The notes under the pieces are model-generated. The model was not told where the DNA came from, ran no database searches, and saw only the letters and a list, made by a program, of their open reading frames with translations. A program made the translations under genes and the position numbers. From JBQTII01 sp052387905 (GTDB taxonomy: Bacteria > Actinomycetota > Actinomycetes > Sporichthyales > Sporichthyaceae), in the NCBI GenBank assembly GCA_052387905.1, contig JBQTIR010000011.1, positions 124,001 through 188,000 of the forward strand: a stretch of 64,000 nucleotides of DNA, read 5' to 3'. This document shows, piece after piece, positions 51,524 to 60,523 of this stretch. Position 1 is the stretch's first letter. Each line of letters begins with the position of its first letter.

Positions 51524-52068
51524 TAGGTGGCCCGCCCGGCGGTGGCGTGCGGTGAGATCCGGATGTCGAGGGCGGCCTGCTCGGCCCAGGACGCCTCGCG
51601 GATCGCGCGCAGCGCCTGCTTACGGGTCTCGTGATCGAGCCGGTCGACGAACAGGATCCCGTCGAGGTGATCGGTCTCGTGCTGCACGCACCGGGCCAGT
51701 AGGTTCGAGCCGGTCAAGGTCACCGGTTCGCCGTACATGTCCTGGCCACGCGCGACGAGGCTGCGGGCCCGGGGGGTCGCGAAGGCGAGGCCGGGCAGCG
51801 ACAGGCAGCCCTCCTCGCCGTGCTGTTCGTCGTCGGAGAGGTCCAGGTCCGGATTGATCAGGTGCCCGAGTTCGCCGTCGACCCAGTAGGTGAAGACCCG
51901 CAGCCCAACTCCGATCTGCGGCGCCGCTAACCCCGCGCCCGGAGCTTCGCGCATCGTGTCGGTGAGGTCGGCGACGAGTTGGCGCAGTTCGACGTCGAAG
52001 TCGAGCACGGCCGCGGCCGGGGTGCGCAGCACGGGATCACCGAACAGGCGGATCGGCTGGACTGGCAC
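51523..52068 (-). CDS. def: peptide deformylase
   Basis: Def removes the formyl group from new proteins with a metal ion. The GTG at 52068 gives 181 residues starting VQPIRLFGDPVLRTPA after the first two codons, matching actinobacterial family starts, with GGAG eight bases upstream; an ATG at 52107 is an alternative. The three motifs are GAGLAAPQIG, EGCLSLP and QHETDHLDG (zinc or iron ligands Cys and two His). It is coupled to fmt. Confidence 0.95.
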   Translation of the reverse strand: MPVQPIRLFGDPVLRTPAAAVLDFDVELRQLVADLTDTMREAPGAGLAAPQIGVGLRVFTYWVDGELGHLINPDLDLSDDEQHGEEGCLSLPGLAFATPRARSLVARGQDMYGEPVTLTGSNLLARCVQHETDHLDGILFVDRLDHETRKQALRAIREASWAEQAALDIRISPHATAGRAT

Positions 52069-52168
52069 GCGACGGACTCCGGGACCACGAGAGGACGGGG
52101 AACCCATTCTAGGTGCGCCTTCACACCCCGCTGCCCGCCTCCGCGCGCGGGTCGGGAAGGCTGGGGTG

Positions 52169-52543
52169 ATGCACATCTCGCGCACCGTCGACGCCCCCGC
52201 CGAAGCCGCCTGGCACCTGCTCGCCGACACCGGCAACTGGAGTGCCTGGGGCCCGTCAATTGCCGACGTGACCCCGAACGATGCCCTGGTGTACCCGGGG
52301 ATGAAGGGCAAGATCCGCCCGCCGCTGGGCGTCTGGCTGCCCTTCGAGATCACCGCGGTCACCCCTGGCCGGTCCTGGGAATGGAAGGTCGCGGGCCTCG
52401 CCGCGACCGGGCACCGCGTGGACGCCCTGGACACCCTGCGCTGCCGGATCTCCTTCGAGATCCCTTGGTGGGCCCCGGGCTACGCCCCGGTCTGCAAGCT
52501 TGCCCTGCGCCGAATCGCCGAGCTGCTCGAAGGGCACAACTGA
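52169..52543 (+). CDS. SRPBCC (START-like) family protein
   Basis: The 124-residue protein starts MHISRTVDAPAEAAWHLLADTGNWSAWGPSI-like, the classic polyketide cyclase/SRPBCC start, and ends in a long C-terminal helix (APVCKLALRRIAELL). Such proteins bind a small hydrophobic ligand in a helix-grip fold. It has its own promoter region of about 100 bases, divergent from def, and converges with priA. A GTG one codon earlier may also be used. Confidence 0.82.
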   Translation: MHISRTVDAPAEAAWHLLADTGNWSAWGPSIADVTPNDALVYPGMKGKIRPPLGVWLPFEITAVTPGRSWEWKVAGLAATGHRVDALDTLRCRISFEIPWWAPGYAPVCKLALRRIAELLEGHN

Positions 52544-52552
52544 CGCAGGGCG

Positions 52553-54634
52553 TTAGCCGATCTGCATCGGGTCGACGCGGATCCGCACCGCGCCCGCTGA
52601 CTTGCGGGCGCTACGGACCCCCGCGGCGCTCTGCAGGGCGAGCGCCAACGCCGACCCGCTCTCCCGCGGGGCACGGACCACGGCGCGGACCACCGCCTCC
52701 TCAGGCGCGAGCGTCTTTCCCGCCCGCTCCGCTGCGCGGACGGCCGGATCCGGCAGATCCACCGGGCCGAGGATCTCCGCCCCCGCCGGAAGCACGGCGC
52801 GTTCCAGCAGGTCCGCGACGGCGTCCGCAGGGCCGGTCAACTCCGCCAGCCGCGCCGCCGGGGGGAAACGGGAGGCCCGGCGCTCGGCGAGTTCACGGGC
52901 GGCGAAGGTGTGCATGTCCCAGTTCAGCAGGGCGCCCACCGGACCCAGACCCTCCTCCGCCACCAGCACCACCGGGCCGCCAGGGCGCACCAACGCTGCG
53001 GCGTTGACCCAGCGCCGCAGCGCCTCCTCCCCCGCGCGCAGATCGGCGCGGGCCAACAGGGACCATCCGTCGAGCAGCACCGCGGCGCTGTAGCCGGCCG
53101 GCGCCCAGGGCTCGGCGCCGGTCGTCGCCACGACCAGCGCGGGCTCGGGCCCGACCTGCGTGAGGACCTGGCCATCCCGCGAGGACCGCACGCTCACCCC
53201 GGGGAAAGCCCGGCCCAGTTCCTCCGCGGTGCGCGCCTCACCTGCGCGCAGCACGCGCAGGCTCGACCCCTGGCAGTGGGGACATTGCCACCCGGGTCCG
53301 CCCTTTCCACACCAGGTACAGGTCGGCGGCGCCTGCGCGGACGCGGCGCCGAGCGGCCCGTAGCAGTGCGGGCAGCGCGCTGGGCTGCGGCAGTGCCCAC
53401 AGCCCAACGACGGGACATAGCCCGCACGCGGCACCTGAATGAGGACCGGGCCCTGCGCGAGCCCGTCACGCGCGATCTTCCAGGCGGCACTCGGGATCCG
53501 GGCTGCCCGCGCGGCCGGGTCCCGGGCCAGATCGGAGTCGGTGCCGGTGGCGACGACCTGCGGAGCGGCGGTCCGCAGCAGCGCCCGCCCGGGTGCCACC
53601 GGATGGGCCCAGCCGCTCTCCACCAGAGCGGCGCCCTCGGCCGTGACCGCATAGCCCCCGATCAGCGCGGCCGCTCCGGTGTGCTGGGCGCGCAGGCAGA
53701 GCACCTCGCGCACGTGCGGATACGGCGCCCGGCCCTCGCTGTGCAGGTCGTCGCCGTCGTCCCAGATCACCACGAGCCCGAGGTCGGCCACCGGGGCGAA
53801 CATCGCTGCCCGGGTCCCGATCACTGCCCGGACCTGACCGCGGCGCACCCGTAACCAGCGGCGGTAGCGCTCGGCCGGCCCGAGGTCCGCGGTCAGGGCA
53901 ACGACGCCGGCCGCGCCGAGCGCGTGCTCGCAGGCCGCGCTCAGTCGCGTCAGGTCGCGTCCGTCCGGCACCACGGCGAGCGCACCCTTGCCGGCCGCCA
54001 CCGCGGCGGCCATCGCGGCCGCGACCGGCGGCGCCCAGTCCGCTCCCGGCATGGCTGCCCACACGGCGCGCGGCCCGCGCCCGGCCGCCAGGGCGCCGAG
54101 GAAGTGCGGGCCCTGCTCGTAAGGGGCCCAGGCCGCCGGGTCCACGGTCGGTTCCGGCGGCGGGGGTAGTGACCGGGTCTCCGCCTCGGTCCGGGCGTGC
54201 CGGGGTGGGATCGCCAGGCGCAGAACGTCGGAGACGGTGCCCGCGTACCGCGTCGCGACTGCCCGGGCCAGGGCGTGGATCTCGTCGCTGAGCACCGGCT
54301 CGGGCGAGACCACCTTGTGCAGGCGGGCGAGCGTGCCGACGTGCTCGCTGGCTCCGACCCGCTCCAGCAGGTAACCGTCGACGAGTTGCCCGGCGAACCG
54401 CACCCGTACGCGGACCCCCGGCTGTGCCGGCGCGTCCAGCGCCTCGGGAACGAGGTAGTCGAAAGGCCGGTCCAGGTGGGGCAGCGCCACCTCGACGCAG
54501 ACCCGGGCCACCGGGAGCTGCGCAGCGAGCGGCGGGAGTGCCTGGTCCCGTGCGCGGGCAGCCTTCGTCGCCGCCCGCGCCCCCGCGCGCACGAGCTCCA
54601 GCTGCTCGGGCAGTTGCCCACCCCCACTGCTCAC
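52553..54634 (-). CDS. priA: PriA-like primosomal protein, helicase motifs degenerate
   Basis: PriA restarts stalled replication forks. The 693-residue protein keeps the N-terminal DNA-binding domain (VALPHLDRPFDYLVPEAL) and the zinc region (CGHCRSPARCPHC and CTWCGKGGPGWQCPHC). The Walker A is missing: the expected GSGKT site reads AMPGADWAPP. The DEAH box reads WDDGDDLHSE. This loss of ATPase motifs is typical of actinobacterial PriA, so it is probably a DNA-binding protein without helicase action. The GTG start at 54634 has no strong ribosome site. Confidence 0.9.
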   Translation of the reverse strand: MSSGGGQLPEQLELVRAGARAATKAARARDQALPPLAAQLPVARVCVEVALPHLDRPFDYLVPEALDAPAQPGVRVRVRFAGQLVDGYLLERVGASEHVGTLARLHKVVSPEPVLSDEIHALARAVATRYAGTVSDVLRLAIPPRHARTEAETRSLPPPPEPTVDPAAWAPYEQGPHFLGALAAGRGPRAVWAAMPGADWAPPVAAAMAAAVAAGKGALAVVPDGRDLTRLSAACEHALGAAGVVALTADLGPAERYRRWLRVRRGQVRAVIGTRAAMFAPVADLGLVVIWDDGDDLHSEGRAPYPHVREVLCLRAQHTGAAALIGGYAVTAEGAALVESGWAHPVAPGRALLRTAAPQVVATGTDSDLARDPAARAARIPSAAWKIARDGLAQGPVLIQVPRAGYVPSLGCGHCRSPARCPHCYGPLGAASAQAPPTCTWCGKGGPGWQCPHCQGSSLRVLRAGEARTAEELGRAFPGVSVRSSRDGQVLTQVGPEPALVVATTGAEPWAPAGYSAAVLLDGWSLLARADLRAGEEALRRWVNAAALVRPGGPVVLVAEEGLGPVGALLNWDMHTFAARELAERRASRFPPAARLAELTGPADAVADLLERAVLPAGAEILGPVDLPDPAVRAAERAGKTLAPEEAVVRAVVRAPRESGSALALALQSAAGVRSARKSAGAVRIRVDPMQIG

Positions 54635-54772
54635 GCATGTTGTCCTACCAGAGCGCCCTGACCATCTGGTCATCCGCCGTTCGCGTGGCCACCCTGGCCA
54701 TCCGCCAGATCCGCGTGTGATCCTGGCGCAGGGCGGCGCGAGGCGCCGCGGGCACGAGATCCGGGGGGATCC

Positions 54773-55684
54773 ATGTCGCGCTGGAGCACGCGTGGTGCTG
54801 CGCTGGCGCTCGCCGTGGTGGTGAGCGCCGGCCTACCGACGTTGTCGCCCTCGCCCGCTCTGGCCGGGCCGACGGCCGTCGACGAACTGGTCGTCTCGGC
54901 ACTGCGAACCCCGGTCGAGGCCCGCTACAGCGGTCGCGGCGGATGGGACATCGCGGTCAGCGAGATCAAGGCCCCCGCCAGCGCGGTCACCTACCGAACC
55001 GTGCACCCGCGCAACCTGGGTGCCCGCGGCGTCGACCATCCGATCCTGACGTGGGGCAACGGCACCAACAGCACGACCCTTGCCTACCCGGGGGTGTTCG
55101 AGCAGCTGGCGTCCTGGGGCTTCGTGGTGATCGGCTCGAACGATCTCACCCAGGGCAGCGGCGAGAGCATGCTCAGCGCCGTCCGCGAGCTGATCGCCGC
55201 CGACGCCGACCCCGCCAGTCCGTTCTTCGACGCCCTGGACACCGACAATATCGGCGCGCTGGGGCACTCGCAGGGCGCCGGCGGGGCGATCAACGCAGCG
55301 CTCAAGGCCGGTGGCCTGATCGACACGGTGGTGCCGATCAATCTGCCCGATCAGAACTTCGTCGGCGGGCCCGCTCGCTTCTCCGCCGCCGAGCTGCAGG
55401 CGTCGACCTTCCTGCTCGGCGGTGGAGCCGACACCCTGTTCGCCCCGCCGACCAGCTTGCGCGCCTACTACGAGCAGATGCCGCGGGTCGTGCTCGGGGT
55501 ACTGCGCAATGCCGACCACCTGACGATCCAGTACTCCGGCGGCGGGTATCTGGGCTACCTCACGGCCTGGATGCGCTGGCAGTTGAGCGGCGACCGCCAC
55601 GCCGCGCGCGCCTTCACCGGCGCCGACCCGGAGATGCGGCGCAACCCGCACTGGCAGGACCACCTCGCCAAGGGCGTGCTCTGA
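54773..55684 (+). CDS. secreted alpha/beta hydrolase
   Basis: The 303-residue protein has a signal peptide (1-31, ending SPALAG) and an alpha/beta hydrolase domain. The nucleophile serine is in GHSQGAGGA, the likely acid is the aspartate in GGGADTLF, and the histidine is in NADHLTIQ. The pattern is close to chlorophyllase- or cutinase-like secreted esterases that act on polymers or lipids. No lid domain is visible. It stands alone between divergent priA and convergent metK. Confidence 0.84.
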   Translation: MSRWSTRGAALALAVVVSAGLPTLSPSPALAGPTAVDELVVSALRTPVEARYSGRGGWDIAVSEIKAPASAVTYRTVHPRNLGARGVDHPILTWGNGTNSTTLAYPGVFEQLASWGFVVIGSNDLTQGSGESMLSAVRELIAADADPASPFFDALDTDNIGALGHSQGAGGAINAALKAGGLIDTVVPINLPDQNFVGGPARFSAAELQASTFLLGGGADTLFAPPTSLRAYYEQMPRVVLGVLRNADHLTIQYSGGGYLGYLTAWMRWQLSGDRHAARAFTGADPEMRRNPHWQDHLAKGVL

Positions 55685-55712
55685 CATCCGGGGACCACCA
55701 GCCCCACCGCAG

Positions 55713-56906
55713 TTACAGGCCTGCCGCACTCCGCAACGCGTCGACGCGGTCGGTGCGCTCCCAGGTGAAATCGGGCAGGTCCCGGCCGAAGTGCCCGTAC
55801 GCCGCGGTCGGGGTGTAGATCGGGCGCAGCAGATCCAGGTCGCGGATGATCGCGGCCGGGCGCAGGTCGAAGACTCCTGTGACGGCGTCCTGGATCTTGG
55901 CCGGCTCGACGTTGTGGGTGCCGAAGGTCTCGACGAAGACCCCGACGGGGTGTGCCTTGCCGATCGCGTAGGCCACCTGCACCTCGCAGCGCCCGGCCAG
56001 CCCGGCCGAGACGACGTTCTTGGCGACCCAGCGCATCGCGTAAGCGGCGGAGCGGTCGACCTTGGACGGGTCCTTGCCGGAGAAGGCCCCGCCGCCGTGG
56101 CGGGCCATGCCGCCGTAGGTGTCGACGATGATCTTGCGTCCGGTCAGGCCGGCGTCGCCCATCGGGCCACCGACCACGAACTTGCCGGTCGGGTTGACCA
56201 GCAGGCGGTACCCGGAGGTGTCGATGTCCAGGCCCTCGAGCTCGGGGGCGACGACGTGCTCGGCGATGTCCGGGGCGAGCAGGGTCTTGAGGTCGATGTC
56301 GTCGGCGTGCTGGCTGGAGACCACGACGGTGTCCAGGCGTACGGGGCGGTCCCCGTCGTACTCGATGGTGACCTGGGTCTTGCCGTCCGGGCGCAGGTAC
56401 GGGACGAGCCCGGACTTGCGGACCTTGGACAGACGTAGCGCGAGGCGGTGCGCGAGCTGGATCGGCAGCGGCATCAGCGCGGGGGTGTCGTTGCAGGCGT
56501 AACCGAACATCAGCCCCTGGTCCCCGGCGCCCTGGCGGTCGAGTTCGTCGACGCCCTCGCCTTCGCGGGATTCGTAGGCGTCATCGACGCCCTGGGCGAT
56601 GTCCGGGGACTGCGAGCCGATCGAGACCGAGACGCCGCAGGAGGCGCCGTCGAAGCCCTTCTTGGAGGAGTCGTAACCGATCCCCAGCACGCACTCACGC
56701 ACGATCGTGGGGATGTCCGCGTAGCCACCGGTGGTGACCTCACCGGCGACGTGCACCTGGCCGGTGGTGATCAGCGTCTCGACGGCGACCCGGCTGCGCG
56801 GGTCCTCCTTGAGCAGGGCGTCCAGGATCGAGTCGCTGATCTGGTCGGCGATCTTGTCCGGGTGGCCCTCGGTGACGGATTCCGAGGTGAACAGGCGACG
56901 AGACAC
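55713..56906 (-). CDS. metK: S-adenosylmethionine synthetase
   Basis: MetK makes SAM from methionine and ATP. The 397-residue protein has SVTEGHPDKIADQ near the start, GAGDQGLMFGYA, and the P-loop-like GGGAFSGKDPSKVDRSAAY. The GTG at 56906 has a GGGGAG site. In Actinobacteria metK usually sits close to coaBC and priA; here priA lies beyond a secreted hydrolase, and three foreign genes separate it from the coaBC end. No SAM riboswitch was recognised upstream. Confidence 0.97.
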   Translation of the reverse strand: MSRRLFTSESVTEGHPDKIADQISDSILDALLKEDPRSRVAVETLITTGQVHVAGEVTTGGYADIPTIVRECVLGIGYDSSKKGFDGASCGVSVSIGSQSPDIAQGVDDAYESREGEGVDELDRQGAGDQGLMFGYACNDTPALMPLPIQLAHRLALRLSKVRKSGLVPYLRPDGKTQVTIEYDGDRPVRLDTVVVSSQHADDIDLKTLLAPDIAEHVVAPELEGLDIDTSGYRLLVNPTGKFVVGGPMGDAGLTGRKIIVDTYGGMARHGGGAFSGKDPSKVDRSAAYAMRWVAKNVVSAGLAGRCEVQVAYAIGKAHPVGVFVETFGTHNVEPAKIQDAVTGVFDLRPAAIIRDLDLLRPIYTPTAAYGHFGRDLPDFTWERTDRVDALRSAAGL

Positions 56907-57084
56907 AACGCTCCCCAGGTGATGCGGCGGTAGGCCACGGCAGCGGCCAGGACGGGTCAGAATTCCCGCGGAAGTCTACTGTCCGCAGCGCGCCCCACCC
57001 GACGGACGCGTCGGCTGGTGATCAACGTTGCGGTACGCGGGACGGCCTGCGCCCAATTTGTCGCCACACGCGTCACAGCCTTGC

Positions 57085-58839
57085 TCAGGAGCCGACGGAT
57101 TGCGGGCCCCGGACCAGGCGCCCTGGCAGCGCCCCGGTGCGCTCACCGCCCGCATAGGTCTCGACTCCAGCCACGAAGGTGTGCCGGTAACCGTGGGCAG
57201 GCTGCAGGAACCGGCGCCCACCGGCGGGAAGGTCGTGGTGGATCACCGGGGCGGTCAGCCCGACCTCGTCGAGGTCGATCAGGTTGAGGTCGGCGCGGTA
57301 GCCCGGGGCGAGGACGCCGCGGTCCTGCAGGGCGACGGTGCGCGCGGTGGCGCGGCACTGGCGCTCGACGAGCCACTCGATCGGCAGCCGCCCGCTCGCC
57401 CGGTCCCGGCCCCAGTACGCGAGCAGGTAGGTCGGGAAGCCGCCGTCGCAGATCGTCCCGACGTGCGCGCCGCCGTCGGACAGGCCCGGCACGGCGCAGG
57501 GGTGGACGAGCATCTCCCGGACCACGTCGAAGTTCCAGTCCAGGTAGTTCGCGGCCGGGATGTAGAGCAGCCCGGTGCCCTCGCCCGCCAGCATCACCTC
57601 CAGCGCCAGCTGCGCCGGGCTGACCCCGGCGGCAGCGGCGCGGGCATCGATCGCGTCGGCGCGCGCCGGCTCGTACTGCGGCGGGTTGCCCAACTCGACC
57701 ATGCGATCGAACAGGGCGACCACGGAGCTGCCGAACTTCGTCGGGTCGGGCGTGCCGGTCCCGGCGGCGAGCAGCCGCTCCCGGAAGCCCGGGTCGCGCA
57801 GCGCGGCGACCTGCTCGGCGTGCGGACGGGCCGCGATATCGGCGAAGACCGGGTTGAACAGGAACGGGTGCAGCGTGGCCTGCAGGCCGAGCATCAGCCC
57901 GACCGCGCGCGGCGCCACCTGCGCGGTCATCTGCACGCCGGCGTCGCGGGCGGCCTGCATCCGCTCCAGGATGTCCAGGACCGGGACCCGCCGATCCGGC
58001 CGCGCGAAGGCCAATGTCTGAAGCAGCGTCAGGGACAGCGGACGCCCGCAGCTGCGGGCGACGCGGTGCACCAGGTCCCACTCGGCGTCGAGGTCGTCGA
58101 AGTCCGAGAGCAGTTGCAGCACACCGGTGCCGGCGCGCGCCAGGGCGCCGGCAATGCCCACCAGCTCCTCGACCTCTGCAGTCAGCGACGGGGTCGGCTC
58201 CCCGGTGCTGGAGCGGTGATTGGTCGAGCGCGACGTGGTGAAGCCGAGCGCGCCGGCCCGGATTCCCTCCTCCACGATCGCCGACATCGCCGCGATGTCC
58301 GCGGGGGTCGCCGGTTCGCCGGCTGCCCCCCGGTCCCCCATCACGTGCACCCGCACCGGGCCGTGCGCGACCTGCGCCGCGAAGTCGACATCGTGCGGCA
58401 GCGCCTCGAGCGCATCGAGGTACTGCGGGAACGACTCCCACGTCCACGGCAACCCCTCGTGCAACGCGGTGCCGGGGATGTCCTCGACGCCTTCCATCAA
58501 CGCGATCAGCCGGTCGTGCTCGCTCGGGTGCACGGGGGCGAAGCCGACCCCGCAGTTGCCGAACACCACCGTGGTCACACCCTGCGGGGAGGACGGCGCG
58601 AGCTGGGAGTCCCAGGTGGCCTGGCCGTCGTAGTGGGTGTGGATGTCAACCCACCCGGGGGCGACCAGCAGCCCGTCGGCATCGATCTCGCGGTGCCCGC
58701 GTCCCTCCAGGCGCCCCACCGCGGCGACCCGCCCGTCGCGGATCGCCACATCGGCGGTGCGCAGCGGGGCACCGGTGCCGTCGGCGAGGGTCCCGCCGCG
58801 CACCACGACGTCGAAGGGGTGGTCATGTTCGCGGGTCAT
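57085..58839 (-). CDS. amidohydrolase, N-acyl-D-amino-acid deacylase (D-aminoacylase) type
   Basis: The 584-residue protein has a composite beta sandwich at both ends and a metal-dependent TIM barrel. VDIHTHYDGQATWD gives the HxH metal ligands, GNCGVG and SDGGAHVG are D-aminoacylase-type blocks, and the latter holds the catalytic aspartate. Members hydrolyse N-acyl-D-amino acids or related cyclic amides; the real substrate is uncertain. It follows the Nramp-related transporter gene by 13 bases, so uptake and hydrolysis may be linked. Confidence 0.88.
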   Translation of the reverse strand: MTREHDHPFDVVVRGGTLADGTGAPLRTADVAIRDGRVAAVGRLEGRGHREIDADGLLVAPGWVDIHTHYDGQATWDSQLAPSSPQGVTTVVFGNCGVGFAPVHPSEHDRLIALMEGVEDIPGTALHEGLPWTWESFPQYLDALEALPHDVDFAAQVAHGPVRVHVMGDRGAAGEPATPADIAAMSAIVEEGIRAGALGFTTSRSTNHRSSTGEPTPSLTAEVEELVGIAGALARAGTGVLQLLSDFDDLDAEWDLVHRVARSCGRPLSLTLLQTLAFARPDRRVPVLDILERMQAARDAGVQMTAQVAPRAVGLMLGLQATLHPFLFNPVFADIAARPHAEQVAALRDPGFRERLLAAGTGTPDPTKFGSSVVALFDRMVELGNPPQYEPARADAIDARAAAAGVSPAQLALEVMLAGEGTGLLYIPAANYLDWNFDVVREMLVHPCAVPGLSDGGAHVGTICDGGFPTYLLAYWGRDRASGRLPIEWLVERQCRATARTVALQDRGVLAPGYRADLNLIDLDEVGLTAPVIHHDLPAGGRRFLQPAHGYRHTFVAGVETYAGGERTGALPGRLVRGPQSVGS

Positions 58840-58852
58840 CGAACGCCTCCGC

Positions 58853-60388
58853 TCAGAAGGTGATCAGCGGGGAGCCGCTGCTCTTCTCGACGATGAAGTT
58901 GAGGAAGAAGAAGCCGAAGAACAGTGTGTTGGCGACCAAGGCACCGTAGACCCACTTCGGCGGCCGAGCCGGTCGCGGCAACTTCGAGTTCAGGTACATG
59001 ATCGCGAACGGGAAGATCAGCGCGCCGGCGTTGGCCACGTTGGCCGAGTACTGGATCAGAGTCGCCGGCTGGGTCAGCGTGGTGATGTACCCGATGGTCA
59101 CCAGCAGGACGACCATGAAGGGGAAGTAGAAACGCCGCAGGTCGCCCCCGCTGGCTCGGTTCAACGCGGGGCTGATGTTCGCGGCGTCGGTGGCGTTGCG
59201 CACCAAGGCTTCGAAGATGCCGAGCTGGGTGTCGAAGAAGATCAGGAACCCGATGAACAGCGTGGCATAGAAGAGCCAGCGGCCGTACTCGGCGCCGAGC
59301 ACGGTGGCGGCGAACGTGTCGACGTTGGCCGCGGTCGGCGAGGTCCCGGACGATGCCGCCAGGTGGAACATCAGAATGGTGGGCAGGAGCATCCCGATGA
59401 TCGCCCCGGGCAGGAAGACCCCGTACATGTCCAGGCGCAGCAGGCGCATCCAGCGCGTCCAGCGGGCCGCGTTGAGCTCGTTGTCGGGGAAGGCGAAGCC
59501 GACGGTCCGCACCGTGCACCTGCCGCCGCGCACGCCGGTCAGCGCGCCGACCCGGTGGCCCATGCCGTAGCCCTTGTCCCGGTAGTGGCTCATGAAGAAC
59601 CAGTTCAGTCCGGCAGCCAGGGCGGTGAACCCGGCGAGCGCGCCGAGGTTGGTCGCGGACACCCCGTCGGGCGGCATCGCCGGGGTGACCAGGCCGCGGA
59701 CGCCCTCCCACCACACCGAGGCGGGCACGACGAGGATGCACAGGATCAGCAGGAACGACAGCTGCACGGTGATCAACGTGGCGTTGATCAGCTCCATGCC
59801 CCGGGTGATCCGGCGGAAGGTGAGCGTGAGCACCAACACTGCCCCGAGCAGGGCGAAGGTCAGCAGATTCACGCGGCCCGAGTCGGCCGGCGTGGCGACG
59901 CGTCCTTCCACGAGGGCGAACAGCCCCTTGGCGGCGGCTTTGGCCCACCCGCCGAGGATGAATGCGAAGAAGATCGCGAACAGCGACAACGGCACCCACA
60001 ACAGCCGCCCCGGGGGCACCCGGGCGAATCCGACCACCGGCACCTCGCCGGTCGCGATCACGTACCGGCCGAGCTCGACGTTGTAGATGGTCTGCAGCAC
60101 TGCCGCGACGGTGATGATCCAGCCGATCCCGATGAAACCGAACTGCCCGACCGTGAGCGGGCCCAGCAGCCACTCACCGCCGCCGATGGCGACCCCCAGT
60201 GCGATCACTGACGGGCCGAGCGCGTACCGCAGGATCTCTCGGCGGCCGACCTGCGGTACCCCCCACACCTCCTCCGGAGTCGGCAGGTCCGCCATCTCCA
60301 GCGGCGGGCGGGACACCCCGAGCGGGAAGGTCCCGGCCGGCGGGGCGTCATCAGGCGGGGAGACTGAGGGGTCCAGAACCTGGCTCAT
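58853..60388 (-). CDS. Nramp-related membrane transporter lacking the DPGN motif
   Basis: The 511-residue protein starts at the ATG at 60388 with GGAGA upstream and has about 11 or 12 helices. The overall pattern is Nramp/LeuT-like. In helix 1, where metal-transporting Nramps have DPGN, the sequence is AIGGGEWLLGP. In helix 6, where they have MPH, it reads FFMSHYRDKGYGMG. The lack of these ligands argues against a Mn/Fe role. Its partner gene is an amidohydrolase, so an organic solute is possible. Confidence 0.75.
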   Translation of the reverse strand: MSQVLDPSVSPPDDAPPAGTFPLGVSRPPLEMADLPTPEEVWGVPQVGRREILRYALGPSVIALGVAIGGGEWLLGPLTVGQFGFIGIGWIITVAAVLQTIYNVELGRYVIATGEVPVVGFARVPPGRLLWVPLSLFAIFFAFILGGWAKAAAKGLFALVEGRVATPADSGRVNLLTFALLGAVLVLTLTFRRITRGMELINATLITVQLSFLLILCILVVPASVWWEGVRGLVTPAMPPDGVSATNLGALAGFTALAAGLNWFFMSHYRDKGYGMGHRVGALTGVRGGRCTVRTVGFAFPDNELNAARWTRWMRLLRLDMYGVFLPGAIIGMLLPTILMFHLAASSGTSPTAANVDTFAATVLGAEYGRWLFYATLFIGFLIFFDTQLGIFEALVRNATDAANISPALNRASGGDLRRFYFPFMVVLLVTIGYITTLTQPATLIQYSANVANAGALIFPFAIMYLNSKLPRPARPPKWVYGALVANTLFFGFFFLNFIVEKSSGSPLITF

Positions 60389-60523
60389 CGCGCTCTCCTG
60401 ACGGGTCAGCAGTTGCGGGGCCTGATCAATCTGCCGTCCAACCCCGAGCGGGCGCCAGACCTGCACACGCCCATGCGTCGCACCCGCTACAGATGGCGAA
60501 GGTGTGGGCCGCCGGCCAACGAG

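Noticed and set aside
56907..57084. SAM riboswitch upstream of metK
   Set aside because: The gap is 178 bases and has no recognisable SAM-I, SAM-II or SAM-IV core.
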